This document shows, piece by piece, positions 17,514 to 28,956 of a stretch of DNA of 64,000 nucleotides (positions are counted from its first letter, which is position 1; each line of letters starts with the position of its first letter). A program made the position numbers and the translations under genes. The notes below the pieces were generated by a model. That model was not told the DNA's origin and made no database searches. It saw only the letters and a program-made list of their open reading frames with translations. The DNA is from an uncultured Granulosicoccaceae bacterium (GTDB lineage: Bacteria > Pseudomonadota > Gammaproteobacteria > Granulosicoccales > Granulosicoccaceae), in assembly GCA_937958675.1 (NCBI GenBank), contig CALGND010000142.1, positions 21,316-85,315 of the forward strand, written 5' to 3'.

Positions 17514-18227
17514 ATGATCAGTAAAAACGTAACACCAAACCTGATAGCAGCCGCAATAATGGCTATCAGCTTTCTGTTTCCAAACTCCTATCAAGCGGTC
17601 ATTTTCAGTACCGGCTTGTTTGCGCTCTCAGGTGCGCTAACCAACTGGCTGGCGGTGCATATGCTGTTTGAAAAGGTACCTGGCTTGCACGGCTCGGGCG
17701 TTATCGTCACCCACTTTGAGCAGTTTAAAACCGGCATTCTCAAAATGGTACACGAGCAATTGTTCAGTAAAGACAAAGTTCAGAAGGTACTAGCGAACAA
17801 GGCTTCATCACCGATAGACCTTGAGCCCATATTAAAAAACCTCGACCTAGACGCCGCGTACGATCAGCTTGTGGCCACAGTAATGGATTCATCGTTTGGT
17901 GGCATGCTAGGCATGATGGGCGGTGAGAGTGCCTTGGATTCCATGCGTGACCCCTTTAAAACGCGCATGAGTAAATTTTTGCACGATGCTGCAAAATCCC
18001 CACGTTTTCAAGAAGCGGTTCAAGCTCAGGTCCAAAACATGACCAGTAGCGATCAGTTTCTCAATAGGCTTGATACGATATTGCGCGAACGCTTGGACGA
18101 ACTAACACCTGAAATGGTGCGCGATATCATGCAAAGCATGATCCGCAAACACTTAGGCTGGCTAGTGGTATGGGGTGGTGTTTTTGGCGGTTTGATCGGG
18201 TTAGTGGCAGGGGTTCTGCAGTTGTAA
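17514..18227 (+). CDS. DUF445 family membrane protein
   Basis: This protein of about 237 residues begins MISKNVTPNLIAAAIM. It has two N-terminal hydrophobic segments (about 8-45), a GALTNWLAVHMLFEKVPGLHGSGV motif typical of DUF445 (start GALTNWLAVHMLFEKV), a helical amphipathic middle and a C-terminal membrane segment (GGVFGGLIGLVAGVLQL). The family has no settled function. An in-frame ATG at 17373 would add 47 atypical residues. It converges on the HopJ gene with only 3 bases between the stops. Confidence 0.82.
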   Translation: MISKNVTPNLIAAAIMAISFLFPNSYQAVIFSTGLFALSGALTNWLAVHMLFEKVPGLHGSGVIVTHFEQFKTGILKMVHEQLFSKDKVQKVLANKASSPIDLEPILKNLDLDAAYDQLVATVMDSSFGGMLGMMGGESALDSMRDPFKTRMSKFLHDAAKSPRFQEAVQAQVQNMTSSDQFLNRLDTILRERLDELTPEMVRDIMQSMIRKHLGWLVVWGGVFGGLIGLVAGVLQL

Positions 18228-18230
18228 TAG

Positions 18231-18584
18231 TTAACCTGTAGCCCTTAACGGTATGCCATCAAACTCGATACCTGCCCACCCTGTTTTCTGAAACTGTCGA
18301 ATGTTGGGGTGGCTATCGCCTTCGGGATTCTTGAGCACATCGGCTCGGTAAAAAGCGCCAAAACACGCTAGCGTTTGTGCTTCGTTTAGATCATGCAATC
18401 TGGCAAACGAGAGCACTTTACACGACCCCGAATTTTGACCCGGCTCGTTATAGAGTTCGTGGTTTCTGAACCCAGTGGGTATAAACGTATACATCGAATT
18501 GATCAAAGCGACCACATCCGGGAACTCGACAGAACTTGGATCTGTTTCGAGCTTATTCAACAAAAACTCTAATTCCATCGCCAT
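18231..18584 (-). CDS. HopJ type III effector family protein
   Basis: This 117-residue protein matches the HopJ family (PF08888). The conserved pattern is visible as FPDVVALINSMYTFIPTGF, QNSGSCKVLSFARLH and TLACFGAFYR, ending with HPNIRQFQKTGW. Despite the name, it is common in non-pathogenic marine bacteria and its function there is unknown. There is no type III secretion context in the window. The gene is monocistronic and convergent with the DUF445 gene. Confidence 0.88.
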   Translation of the reverse strand: MAMELEFLLNKLETDPSSVEFPDVVALINSMYTFIPTGFRNHELYNEPGQNSGSCKVLSFARLHDLNEAQTLACFGAFYRADVLKNPEGDSHPNIRQFQKTGWAGIEFDGIPLRATG

Positions 18585-18782
18585 ACAAGACTCATCTTTT
18601 CTATTTAATCGTTGTGCTCAATCGCTGCGCAAATCGCTCTGCTCTATAGCCACTTCATCACACAAACAAAGTGATTGGCAGGAACACCTAAGCACAAGTA
18701 TGGCTCAGCAGTATGTTTCTTGCCAGTGCACTCGATAAAATTCTATCTAAACACGCGCTTAAATATCCACAAACCCTTATTT

Positions 18783-21086
18783 TTATGAGTTTGTTTCACC
18801 GTGCGACAGTTTGTAATCGATCGCATCCACCGCGGCAATAGCGCACAAATTGACTATACCCCTAACCGTGGTGGATTCGGTAACAACATGTGCGGGGCGA
18901 TTTAACCCCATCAGCATAGGACCGACAGGTAATGCACCACCCAGAACCTTCATCACATTGTAGGAGATATTGGCAGCATCCAAGTTTGGCATAACCAGCA
19001 CATTGGCACTACCGGAAAACGCAGTATTGGGGAAAATCCGACTGCGAGTTTCTTCCGACAAGGCCGCGTCCGCGTGCATCTCTCCTTCAACTGCAAGCTC
19101 CGGATAACGCGATCTCATAAGTTTATAGGCGTCTCGCATTTTGACAGCGCTCTCGTTGTTGCGACTGCCAAAATTTGAATGCGATAGCAAACCAATCTTT
19201 GGCTCCATGCCAAAACGGGTGACAAGGTTGGCCGCCATATTGGCCGTCTCAGAAATCTCCTCAGCACTTGGGTCAACCGAAACATGTGTATCAGTAAGAA
19301 ACACTGTGCCGGTATCCTGGATCATTAGCATCAATGCAGAACAGTCGCTAACATCTTCACGGATACCAATGATGTCGCATAAATAGCGCAGGTGACGAGC
19401 ATAAGCACCTTGAGTGCCGCACAGCATTGCATCAGCTTCAAAGTTGCGAACCAGCAATGCACCAAGAGCAGTCGAGCGGGTTCGAATGACATTAGCGGCA
19501 TATTCAGGAGACACACCTGCCCTGCCCATCAACTCATGGTAGCTATCGACATGGCGATCAAAATCAGGGTTATTAAAAGGGTCTAGTACTTCAAATCCTT
19601 CACCAATGTTCAGCCGTAAACCCATCTCCTCTATTCTGCTTCTGACTATATCCGGCCGACCTATTAATACTGGTCGGCAGATTTCATCGTCGACAATGAT
19701 TTGCACCGCATTAAGTACACGCGTTGATTCACCCTCAGCCAACACTACACGTTGCATGCTAGCTTGCGCGCGCTCAAACACAGGCTTCATAACTAAGCCT
19801 GAGCGGAAGATAAAATGCCGAAGCTTACGCTCATAGGCAGCGAAGTCTTCGATGGGGCGTGTTGCAACACCACTATCCATTGCCGCTTTAGCGACACGCA
19901 TAGGAATGTTGGTCATTAGACGCGGATCAAACGGCTTTGGTATTAAGTATTCTTTACCGAATCGAAATGGCTGCCCGCCGTAAGCTGCAGATACAACGTC
20001 AGATGCTTCCATGGTAGCGATATCAGCAATGGCTTCCACACAAGCCAATTGCATTGCCGTATTGATTTCGGTCGCACCAACATCCAGCGCCCCGCGAAAA
20101 AGAAACGGAAAACACAGTACGTTATTAACTTGATTAGGAAAATCAGATCGACCAGTGGCAACAATCGCATCATCGCGTACCTTGTGCACCTCGTCAGGAT
20201 GGATCTCTGGATCTGGGTTGGCCAGTGCCAATATAAACGGCTTAGGCGCCATCCGAGCTGCTTGCTCCCCTATGAGCGTATTAGGGCCCGATAAACCTAA
20301 AAATATATCAGCGTTATCGATAACATCATCGAGTGTGCGCGCATTGGTATCTAAGGCGAAAACTTGCTTATATTCATCAATCGGTTCTTCACGGCCGTTG
20401 TAAATAACGCCGCTTCTATCGCATACCGCAATATTTGATTTTTGCATGCCCATTGACACTAACAGTTTTAAGCATGCAAGTGCCGCAGCCCCAGCACCTG
20501 TACACACCAATTTAACGTCTTCAATTTTTTTATCGGCTAAGCGTAAGCCATTGCGAATGGCTGCAGCTACCACAATTGCTGTGCCGTGTTGATCGTCATG
20601 AAACACTGGGATATTCATGCGTTCGCGTAACTTTTCTTCGATTACAAAGCACTCAGGCGCTTTTATGTCCTCAAGGTTAATACCACCAAAGGTGGGCTCA
20701 AGTAAGGAGACCGCATCGACAAAACGATCCACATCTTCAGTGTCGAGCTCTAGATCAAACACATCGACATTGGCAAACTTTTTAAATAAAACTGCCTTGC
20801 CTTCCATTACTGGCTTCGATGCCAAGGCTCCGATATTACCCAAGCCAAGCACGGCAGTGCCATTAGTAATAACTGCTACTAAGTTGCTGCGCGCAGTAAG
20901 CTCAGCAACCTGCTGTTCATCTTCATCGATAGCCAGGCAAGCGGCAGCCACGCCAGGAGAGTAGGCCAGCGCAAGATCACGCTGGTTAACCATGTTTTTA
21001 GTAGCACTAATCTCCAATTTGCCCGGAACAGGATATCGGTGATAGTCGAGAGCGGCCTTATCTAGCTTCTTATCCAATTTACCCAC
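18783..21086 (-). CDS. maeB: NADP-dependent malic enzyme with phosphotransacetylase-like domain
   Basis: The product (up to 767 residues) oxidatively decarboxylates malate to pyruvate. The malic enzyme half (1-430) has the lead motif [32 protein letters not shown] and HDDQHGTA. The C-terminal half resembles phosphate acetyltransferase ([21 protein letters not shown]-type and [12 protein letters not shown] segments), where acetyl-CoA usually acts as an allosteric effector. The longest start is GTG at 21086. However, AGAGGTGG lies ideally before an in-frame TTG at 21077, so the real start may be three codons later. It lies downstream of leuA on the same strand with 62 bases between them. Confidence 0.94.
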   Translation of the reverse strand: MGKLDKKLDKAALDYHRYPVPGKLEISATKNMVNQRDLALAYSPGVAAACLAIDEDEQQVAELTARSNLVAVITNGTAVLGLGNIGALASKPVMEGKAVLFKKFANVDVFDLELDTEDVDRFVDAVSLLEPTFGGINLEDIKAPECFVIEEKLRERMNIPVFHDDQHGTAIVVAAAIRNGLRLADKKIEDVKLVCTGAGAAALACLKLLVSMGMQKSNIAVCDRSGVIYNGREEPIDEYKQVFALDTNARTLDDVIDNADIFLGLSGPNTLIGEQAARMAPKPFILALANPDPEIHPDEVHKVRDDAIVATGRSDFPNQVNNVLCFPFLFRGALDVGATEINTAMQLACVEAIADIATMEASDVVSAAYGGQPFRFGKEYLIPKPFDPRLMTNIPMRVAKAAMDSGVATRPIEDFAAYERKLRHFIFRSGLVMKPVFERAQASMQRVVLAEGESTRVLNAVQIIVDDEICRPVLIGRPDIVRSRIEEMGLRLNIGEGFEVLDPFNNPDFDRHVDSYHELMGRAGVSPEYAANVIRTRSTALGALLVRNFEADAMLCGTQGAYARHLRYLCDIIGIREDVSDCSALMLMIQDTGTVFLTDTHVSVDPSAEEISETANMAANLVTRFGMEPKIGLLSHSNFGSRNNESAVKMRDAYKLMRSRYPELAVEGEMHADAALSEETRSRIFPNTAFSGSANVLVMPNLDAANISYNVMKVLGGALPVGPMLMGLNRPAHVVTESTTVRGIVNLCAIAAVDAIDYKLSHGETNS

Positions 21087-21148
21087 CTCTTTATTAGGTT
21101 TGTTTTTTTGCTGATTAATTTGCTGTAAATCAGCAAAAATCTGATTGC

Positions 21149-23025
<1,877 letters not shown>

Positions 23026-23287
23026 AACTCTCTTTGGAATGGTTCGCCAAGTGTTTGGCAATTGGTTATCTGATACAAGCTACTTAGTAATATTTGCTTA
23101 GTAATATTTTCTTAGTAACAAACCTAGTAAAAGATGGCTGGCACAGCTCCCGACGCCCTATAGAGAGGCCGGGTTAATAAGCAGCAGTGACAGTAATTGA
23201 GAGGTCATAACATGAGAGTAACGAGGCTGGCGCGCGCGGTCAAGTACATACGCGAACATAATAGGTAGAAATGAAGCAGAAAAAGCA
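23026..23287. other. leuA upstream regulatory region
   Basis: Together with the leader frame, this fills the 441-base gap between leuA and the DUF3820 gene. It contains an AT-rich tandem repeat at 23083-23123 (separate entry). No other gene is supported. Confidence 0.6.
23083..23123. repeat. three tandem 14-base CTTAGTAATATTT-type repeats upstream of leuA
   Basis: CTTAGTAATATTTG, CTTAGTAATATTTT and CTTAGTAACAAAC follow each other directly, and a shorter CTAGTAAAAG comes next. The unit recurs every 14 bases, about 60 bases upstream of the putative leader ATG. It could be a regulator-binding array or an AT-rich promoter element for leuA. Confidence 0.6.
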
Positions 23288-23602
23288 TCATTCGTCTGGG
23301 GTTATATTGCTTAGCCCGTTCGCGGATGGGGTATTTTCAGGCTGCCCTTGCGTTGCAGACGCTTCTTGCTTGCGCGCAGCTAGTACGGGGCGCAGCAGCT
23401 TTTCGAGCCCGTTCGCCTTGATTTCGTAAATTAGCGCCATTTGTCGCCCCAAATGCCCACTAGGGTAGCCTTGCTGCTTAAACCACACCACATAGGGCTC
23501 TGGCAAATCCAGTAAAGGCGTGCCCTTGAACCGACCAAAAGGCATCGGTAACGCAGCCGCTGCGAGGACTTCCTCAGAAAGCATGTCCAAATCTATGGTC
23601 AT
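23288..23602 (-). CDS. DUF3820 family protein
   Basis: This 104-residue protein contains MPFGRFKGTPLLDLPEPYVVWF, the DUF3820 core (start MPFGRFKGTPLLDLP), followed by KQQGYPSGHLGRQMALIYEIK. The family is sometimes called a putative quorum-sensing-regulated virulence factor, but its molecular role is unknown. The tail is Gln/Ala-rich and poorly ordered. It is monocistronic and divergent from a small membrane protein gene. Confidence 0.85.
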   Translation of the reverse strand: MTIDLDMLSEEVLAAAALPMPFGRFKGTPLLDLPEPYVVWFKQQGYPSGHLGRQMALIYEIKANGLEKLLRPVLAARKQEASATQGQPENTPSANGLSNITPDE

Positions 23603-23708
23603 CGTTCACCCCTGCCATTTACTGACGCTTTTGATGCAAAATTTGCGTTAGTCTCGGCATAGACTAACCCACGGAACCATATTCTACTTAAAATGATGAG
23701 GGCTTTAA

Positions 23709-23966
23709 ATGCGCATGATCTTTCCAGCGGTGCTGGCGATACTAGGCGGCCTTTGCGGCCTTCTGATAAACAAATTGATATCCAGCAGCACCTTAGCGCC
23801 GCAAGCTAGTGCAATTGCAGGTGTGATTGGTGCGTTTGCGGGTTTGTTGATTCGTGATTATGCCGACATTCATCTAGGCAACGATCTAATAGCCACGCTA
23901 ATCGCGGCCCTGCTAGGTGCTTCCTTGTTATCGTTGATTGCCAACCTTGCTTTGGGCAAACGCTGA
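23709..23966 (+). CDS. small hydrophobic membrane protein
   Basis: This 85-residue protein has three predicted membrane segments (about 3-22, 32-50 and 60-82) and small-residue zippers (GGLCGLL, AGVIGAFAGLL, ALLGASLLSL), vaguely like transglycosylase-associated/GlsB proteins. I do not recognise a specific family. Its last 39 bases overlap, on the opposite strand, the 3' end of the pseudo-receiver gene, so both C-termini are constrained by the same DNA. Confidence 0.6.
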   Translation: MRMIFPAVLAILGGLCGLLINKLISSSTLAPQASAIAGVIGAFAGLLIRDYADIHLGNDLIATLIAALLGASLLSLIANLALGKR

Positions 23967-24437
23967 TTCGCTGGGCTGCCCCTGCTCGCCGATTTCACTT
24001 CCCTCAATCGCGCCTATCAGCTCGGCCATACTAATGGGCCAAGCTAGACCCAGCGCATTAACCGGCCAGTCGGTTCGTTGTTCAGCTAACTCAATGGCAT
24101 TGATACCCGTCAGCATCAACTGAGGTTTTGCTTGACGCATCTGCCGATTGATATTCATGCAAAGCTGGACGGCACCCATACCAGACAACTCTGTATCAAT
24201 GGCAACAGCGTCAAATTTATCCGTATGAATCATCTCCAACGCATTCTCAGCGTTGTGAGCCGTGTGTACTAAGTAATTGGTTTGTTCTAATTGAGCTTTT
24301 AACACACGCACAATATGCGCCTGGTTAAATACCAACAGTATGCGGCGACGAGTATTGTTGCCCTCGCGCTCCATACCGGGCTTTATGTCAAACACTGCAC
24401 CTACATTTGCAGCATCTGTCGAAGCATCTATCGACAT
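23928..24437 (-). CDS. response-regulator receiver-like protein with degenerate active site
   Basis: This 169-residue protein has a receiver fold: RRRILLVFNQAHIVRVLKAQ, then KFDAVAIDTELSGMGAVQLC, then LMLTGINAIE. The usual acidic pair at the end of strand 1 is replaced by FNQ. The phospho-acceptor Asp (AIDTEL) remains, but the Lys of the KP motif is not seen (WPIS instead). A 28-residue N-terminal extension precedes it and a disordered tail follows. It is probably a pseudo-receiver signalling by protein contacts. No kinase gene is nearby. It overlaps the convergent small membrane protein gene by 39 bases. Confidence 0.7.
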   Translation of the reverse strand: MSIDASTDAANVGAVFDIKPGMEREGNNTRRRILLVFNQAHIVRVLKAQLEQTNYLVHTAHNAENALEMIHTDKFDAVAIDTELSGMGAVQLCMNINRQMRQAKPQLMLTGINAIELAEQRTDWPVNALGLAWPISMAELIGAIEGSEIGEQGQPSESAFAQSKVGNQR

Positions 24438-24632
24438 ATCGCGAGCCTAGTTCATTTGTTTACCTATCGGTAGCGAGTCGATACCAAACTACATAGACAG
24501 CTCAAATATGTGAATGCGATCACGAATTGTGCAAGGAAGAGGATTCAAAATCGCTATTGTCATCAACAAAAGCTCAGCCCCTACCCAGGTCGCCGCTAGC
24601 GTAACGGTAGAAACGGTAATAGGCACAGCCCC

Positions 24633-26000
24633 ATGCATTCAGTTCTAAATCTTACGTTTATGCGTAAATTGCCAAGACTCTCAGTGATAATTGCCAGCGC
24701 AGTATTAGTGAGCAACTGTGGCAGTTACGATAGCGACGACGAAAACGAGATAGACATTGGCGCTGGCACCGTCAGCAATGGAGCTACTCTTGACGGCGGC
24801 AGTTGCGAACTATCCGACATGCGAGCTTGGGTTAGCAACAGCATGAACGACTACTACCTCTTTAGCGATCAAGTACCTACGGTCAATCTCAATGACTATG
24901 CCGAGATTGAAACCCTAATTAGAGACTTGCGCGTGGCGCCTTTTGATCGGTTCAGCTACATCGACGATGCACAAAGCTCCAGTGCGTTTTTTAATGAGGG
25001 AAAATTGTTCGGCTTTGGTTTTCGCCTAGCAAGAACATCACAAGACGATGTACAGTTTACTTTAATCAACCCCGGCTCACCGATTGCATCCCATGATGTT
25101 AGACGTGGCGATTTTGTACGCGATATAAACGGTGTTAGCTTAGATGTCATAACTAACGAACAAGTCACCGAGTTTTTTGGCACAGGTGACGAAGTTAAAA
25201 CACTGACGCTAACGATCCAACGCGGTACAGCAGAGACATTCGATGTCGACGTTACCAAGGCCATCTTCGACCTTCAAACGGTATTGGAAACAGAAGTAGT
25301 CGTAGAAGGCAATCAACGTGTAGGCTATCTTCATTTTCTAAGCTTTCTTGAAACATCAAATGCAGAACTAGATGATGCCATCAACTATTTAGCTGGAGAA
25401 AACATCAACGAACTCGTGTTAGATTTGCGTTATAACGGTGGTGGTCGCATAAGCGTTGCCGGAAAACTCGCTGCCCAAATCGGAGGCAGTCTCGTGCAAG
25501 GCCAACCATTTGCACAGTTTCAATATAACGCTAAGTACTCAGCCAACAATCAGACTTATACGCACCCAACTCAAACAAATACTTTGGATTTAAACCGCGT
25601 ATTTGTACTCACTACCGACGATACTTGTTCAGCTTCTGAAATGGTTATCAATGGCTTGCGTCCGTTCGTGGAAGTGATCACTGTGGGTAGCACGAGTTGT
25701 GGCAAACCTTACGGCACGAATGGCGAGGAAAGATGTGGCAAAGTTATGCAAGCACTTCGAGTGTCTTTTGTTAATGCCAACGGTGTAGGAGACTACTACG
25801 AAGGGATTAGCGCAGATTGCCCAGCTAACGACAACCTCAACGACACCTTAGGTAATCCTACAGAAGCATTGTTTTCGTCAGCACTAGAATATATCCGGAC
25901 TGGTAGTTGTAGCGCGATTGCCCATCGCGCTAAGCCATTAAATCCTAAGCTAGACTTAATCAATCCAGCGATGATCGAGAAGCAAGGCTTGATTCGCTAA
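24633..26000 (+). CDS. S41 family carboxy-terminal processing-like protease, lipoprotein
   Basis: This lipoprotein protease has the signal MRKLPRLSVIIASAVLVSNC, with the lipid-modified Cys in VSNC. A PDZ-like region (about 120-215: GFGFRLART, NPGSPIASHDVRRGDFV) and an S41 catalytic domain follow. LDLRYNGGG, the nucleophile Ser in DDTCSASEMVINGLRP and the Lys in SCGKPYG are in place. It resembles periplasmic S41 peptidases of unknown substrate rather than Prc itself. ATG 24633 follows AGG by 9 bases; ATG 24660 would give the neater signal peptide. It is monocistronic. Confidence 0.88.
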   Translation: MHSVLNLTFMRKLPRLSVIIASAVLVSNCGSYDSDDENEIDIGAGTVSNGATLDGGSCELSDMRAWVSNSMNDYYLFSDQVPTVNLNDYAEIETLIRDLRVAPFDRFSYIDDAQSSSAFFNEGKLFGFGFRLARTSQDDVQFTLINPGSPIASHDVRRGDFVRDINGVSLDVITNEQVTEFFGTGDEVKTLTLTIQRGTAETFDVDVTKAIFDLQTVLETEVVVEGNQRVGYLHFLSFLETSNAELDDAINYLAGENINELVLDLRYNGGGRISVAGKLAAQIGGSLVQGQPFAQFQYNAKYSANNQTYTHPTQTNTLDLNRVFVLTTDDTCSASEMVINGLRPFVEVITVGSTSCGKPYGTNGEERCGKVMQALRVSFVNANGVGDYYEGISADCPANDNLNDTLGNPTEALFSSALEYIRTGSCSAIAHRAKPLNPKLDLINPAMIEKQGLIR

Positions 26001-26215
26001 CTAGACTCGTTCAGAAGTAAAGCATAGCTTGGGCAGCAACGATGCTGTCCTGAGTAGCGCAACTTTCTTGCGAAGGCAGTAGCTAAACTGCCGATACACC
26101 TGCCACTTGGCCGGATTCACGGCTTGTCATCAAAAAACCCCAAATAAAGCGGCTAGAGCATTGCGCAAAGAGCCTAAATACGTGACCATGGACCTTTAAT
26201 TCATGCGCTAACCAA

Positions 26216-26875
26216 ATGACGACTGTCTACCTGATTCGACATGGCCAGGCCTCTGCTGGCACTGATAACTATGATCGCCTATCCACACTCGGGCAACGTC
26301 AATCAACCTTGTTAGGCGAGCATTGGCAGCGCTTGGATATCGCACCCGACGCGGCTTTTGCGGGCAGCCTAAAACGACAACAGCACACCGCTCAATTGGT
26401 GCTGGAGGCGAGCAAGCTTGATTTGGCTATACAGCAACTCGATCAGCTCGATGAATACAACCATAATCATGTTGATAAGTTGTTCGCTATGGGGAAAAAA
26501 AGTGATAGCCCAGGTGGCTTAACGTTCGATGAATACCATGCAACAATGGCACGCTGGCGCGATGCCGATCCGCAAAAGCTTGAAGGCTATGAGAGCTTTC
26601 AGACATTTGAGAATCGAGGTATAGAAGCAATTCAAGCTGCTTGCAATAAAGGCCATAGCAGTGTCGCACTGTTCACTTCTGGTGGAATCGTTGCAACCGT
26701 TCTCAAACAAGTACTGGGTAAAGATTTCACTCATACGATGAAATCCATTTGGAACACGCGTAATAGCTCGGTAACCACGATGCAAGTGGAAGGAAAATCA
26801 ACCTACATGGTTGATTACAACACGGTTTCGCACCTCGAGTATCATTCAGACAGATCGCTAATCACCTTAATTTAG
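26216..26875 (+). CDS. histidine phosphatase (phosphoglycerate mutase-like) family protein
   Basis: This 219-residue protein begins TTVYLIRHGQASAG, the RHG phosphohistidine motif of the branch 2 histidine phosphatases. LSTLGQRQSTLLG, the LKRQQHTAQL Arg loop and ALFTSGGIVATVL near 160 follow; the usual second His motif is written SGG rather than SHG, so the proton donor arrangement differs slightly. Its substrate is unknown. The gene lies 43 bases before the transaminase gene and may be expressed with it. Confidence 0.85.
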   Translation: MTTVYLIRHGQASAGTDNYDRLSTLGQRQSTLLGEHWQRLDIAPDAAFAGSLKRQQHTAQLVLEASKLDLAIQQLDQLDEYNHNHVDKLFAMGKKSDSPGGLTFDEYHATMARWRDADPQKLEGYESFQTFENRGIEAIQAACNKGHSSVALFTSGGIVATVLKQVLGKDFTHTMKSIWNTRNSSVTTMQVEGKSTYMVDYNTVSHLEYHSDRSLITLI

Positions 26876-26918
26876 TCACGTTAGTTATAACAACAAAGAA
26901 ATAAAAAATAGGTACCTC

Positions 26919-28274
26919 ATGACAAACTCATTACATGAACGCGACAAGCAGTACGCGCTACACCATTTTACCAATCTATCAGCTCATCAAGAAAACGGAC
27001 CTTTGATTATTGAGCGAGCGGAAGGCATCTATGTCTGGGACACCGAGGGCAACCGTTTAATAGAGGGAATGTCTGGCTTGTGGTGCGCAGGTCTTGGCTA
27101 TAGCGAACAACGCTTAATCGATGCAGCCACAAAACAACTCAATGCCTTACCGTATTCGCATATGTTTACGCATCGCGCAACACCGCCAGCAATCGAACTA
27201 AGCGAAAAACTCGTTCAGTGCTCACCCGACAACATCAGCAAGGCGTTTTTAGTTAATTCGGGTTCCGAAGCCGTAGATGCGGCGATCAAAATGGTGTGGT
27301 ACTACCATAACGCAATTGGCAAACCTAACAAGAAAACCATCATCGCTCGCAAGCGGGGCTACCATGGAGTCACGGTTGCCGCCGGCAGTCTCACCGGCCT
27401 ACCTTATGTGCAAGATGGCTTTGACTTACCCGCAATTTCAGTTATTCATACAGGTACGCCACACGCTTACCGCTATGCCCTAGAAGGCGAAACTGAAATA
27501 GCATTCGCCTCTCGCTTAGCTGAAGAGCTAGAACAACAAATTATAGAAGCAGGCCCTGAAACCATCGCAGCCTTTATCGCTGAACCCGTCATGGGTGCTG
27601 GAGGGGTGTTGTTGCCACCTGACACTTACTTTGAAAAAATTCAAGCGGTACTAAGCAAGTACGACATCCTCTTAGTTGCCGATGAAGTGATCTGCGGCTT
27701 TGGCCGCACGGGCAATTGGTGGGGCTCAGAAACCTACAATATCAAACCTGATTTAATCACCAGCGCAAAGCAGTTGTCATCGGCTTATCAACCTATTGGT
27801 GCTGTTATGGTTTCAAGCAAGCTGTACGAGGCTTTTGTTTCGCACAGCGATACTCTAGGCCTATTCGGCACTGGTAATACCTACGGCGGGCACCCTGTCG
27901 CCGCGGCTGTAGCACTAGAAACGATCAACATCTACCAAGAGAGGGACATCGTTGGGCAAGTACAAGCACGTGCACCGCATTTTGCGGAGCGCATACAAGC
28001 CATGTCCAACCATCCCCTAGTGGGCGACACCCGCAGCGTTGGTTTAATTGGCGCTATCGAATTAGTGAAAGACAAAGCCACCAGAGAACAATACCCGGTA
28101 AGCGATAAGCTCGCTGTGCGTGTTGTGGCCGCGGCCCTTAAACGTGGCGTAATGCTAAGAGCGGTGCCAGGTGACGGAGTAGCATTTTGTCCACCTATGA
28201 TCATTACCGACGAACAAATCGACGAGATGTTTAATGCAGTGGGTGATGCGCTGAATGATGTGCTGAACGCCTAG
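26919..28274 (+). CDS. class III aminotransferase (omega-amine:pyruvate type)
   Basis: This 451-residue PLP enzyme has NSGSEAVDAAIKMVWYY, the RGYHGVTVAAGSLTG loop, EPVMGAGGVLLPP, LLVADEVICGFGRTG and the PLP-binding Lys in ITSAKQLSSAYQPIGAV. It resembles SpuC/putrescine-pyruvate and omega-amino-acid-pyruvate transaminases. The window also has PuuA/PuuB-like genes and a taurine module without an obvious taurine:pyruvate aminotransferase (Tpa). The substrate could therefore be a polyamine, beta-alanine or taurine. Nothing in the sequence decides between these. A ribosome site (AGG) sits 9 bases before the ATG. Confidence 0.92.
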   Translation: MTNSLHERDKQYALHHFTNLSAHQENGPLIIERAEGIYVWDTEGNRLIEGMSGLWCAGLGYSEQRLIDAATKQLNALPYSHMFTHRATPPAIELSEKLVQCSPDNISKAFLVNSGSEAVDAAIKMVWYYHNAIGKPNKKTIIARKRGYHGVTVAAGSLTGLPYVQDGFDLPAISVIHTGTPHAYRYALEGETEIAFASRLAEELEQQIIEAGPETIAAFIAEPVMGAGGVLLPPDTYFEKIQAVLSKYDILLVADEVICGFGRTGNWWGSETYNIKPDLITSAKQLSSAYQPIGAVMVSSKLYEAFVSHSDTLGLFGTGNTYGGHPVAAAVALETINIYQERDIVGQVQARAPHFAERIQAMSNHPLVGDTRSVGLIGAIELVKDKATREQYPVSDKLAVRVVAAALKRGVMLRAVPGDGVAFCPPMIITDEQIDEMFNAVGDALNDVLNA

Positions 28275-28378
28275 TAGCCTTGCCGCGGCAACTCCAAGTG
28301 GCCGTAGTACGACGAGTGGTATGACGTTCAGTAACTCAACTAGCCGCTAGATCTCACTACTTAAGGGCATCTAGTATG

Positions 28379-28407
28379 CATGGATTCCGGCCTTCGCCGG
28401 GATGACG
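28379..28407. repeat. dispersed GTCATTCCGGC-type palindrome, copy 1
   Basis: GGATTCCGGCCTTCGCCGGGATGAC forms a short hairpin between the transaminase and YHS genes. It is one of four related palindromes in the window (also 35802, 40192 and 59558) and belongs to the widespread class of REP/MITE-like elements seen in proteobacterial intergenic DNA. Confidence 0.7.
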
Positions 28408-28411
28408 CTGC

Positions 28412-28891
28412 CTATTTATTAGCGCCAAGCTTTTCCCAGGCGGCGTCCGATGCGACCTTATAAGTTTTCCAGTTGCCGTCACTCCAACGCACTCGCCCTT
28501 TTGGCGCATAAAAAAGGTAAAGCTGATCTTCGAATATTTCCCAAGTTTTGCCATTAGTGGTTACCAAGCCTTCACCCAAACTCAAAGCGTTGGCACAATG
28601 GCCGTTGTACGCAGGCGAATAACGCTCAGGATCCGCGGCAAACTTCTCGCTACTCTCTTTAGACAAAAAACGCCACTTAGCACCTTTGTACTCAACAACG
28701 AAGGCTTTCTTGCCGGTTAGGGCTTTTTGCTGGGGATCACTCTGAGGTTGCAGGTCGTGATATGCAGTGCTGTCGTGCCCGCCAATTGCCACGCCACTCC
28801 AACGTGATTTGGATACGGGTTCGGCACCCAATGCAATTTGCACATTGGCGAACAATAAAATAAATGCAGCGAGTAGTTTAATTTTTTTCAT
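28412..28891 (-). CDS. exported YHS domain protein
   Basis: This 159-residue protein has a signal peptide (MKKIKLLAAFILLFANVQIALG) and one YHS domain. The domain shows the pattern GHDSTAYHDL, FVVEYKGAKWRFLSKESSEKFAADPERYSPAYNGHCANAL (described by its ends FVVEYKGAKWRF and YNGHCANAL). YHS domains are thought to bind metals, often copper or heme-related ligands. The ATG at 28891 follows AGGAAAGGC and is clearly the better start. It ends next to a palindromic repeat and lies 65 bases downstream of the molybdopterin oxidoreductase gene, so the two may form an operon. Confidence 0.86.
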   Translation of the reverse strand: MKKIKLLAAFILLFANVQIALGAEPVSKSRWSGVAIGGHDSTAYHDLQPQSDPQQKALTGKKAFVVEYKGAKWRFLSKESSEKFAADPERYSPAYNGHCANALSLGEGLVTTNGKTWEIFEDQLYLFYAPKGRVRWSDGNWKTYKVASDAAWEKLGANK

Positions 28892-28956
28892 GCCTTTCCT
28901 GCTATGTTCGACCTGCTGAGTTCGATCTTCCAATATCGACTTGCCAATATCGGCAC

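Noticed and set aside
23083..23123. CRISPR array
   Set aside because: Units are 14 bases with no spacers between them, so this is a simple tandem repeat. No CRISPR or cas genes were seen anywhere in the window.
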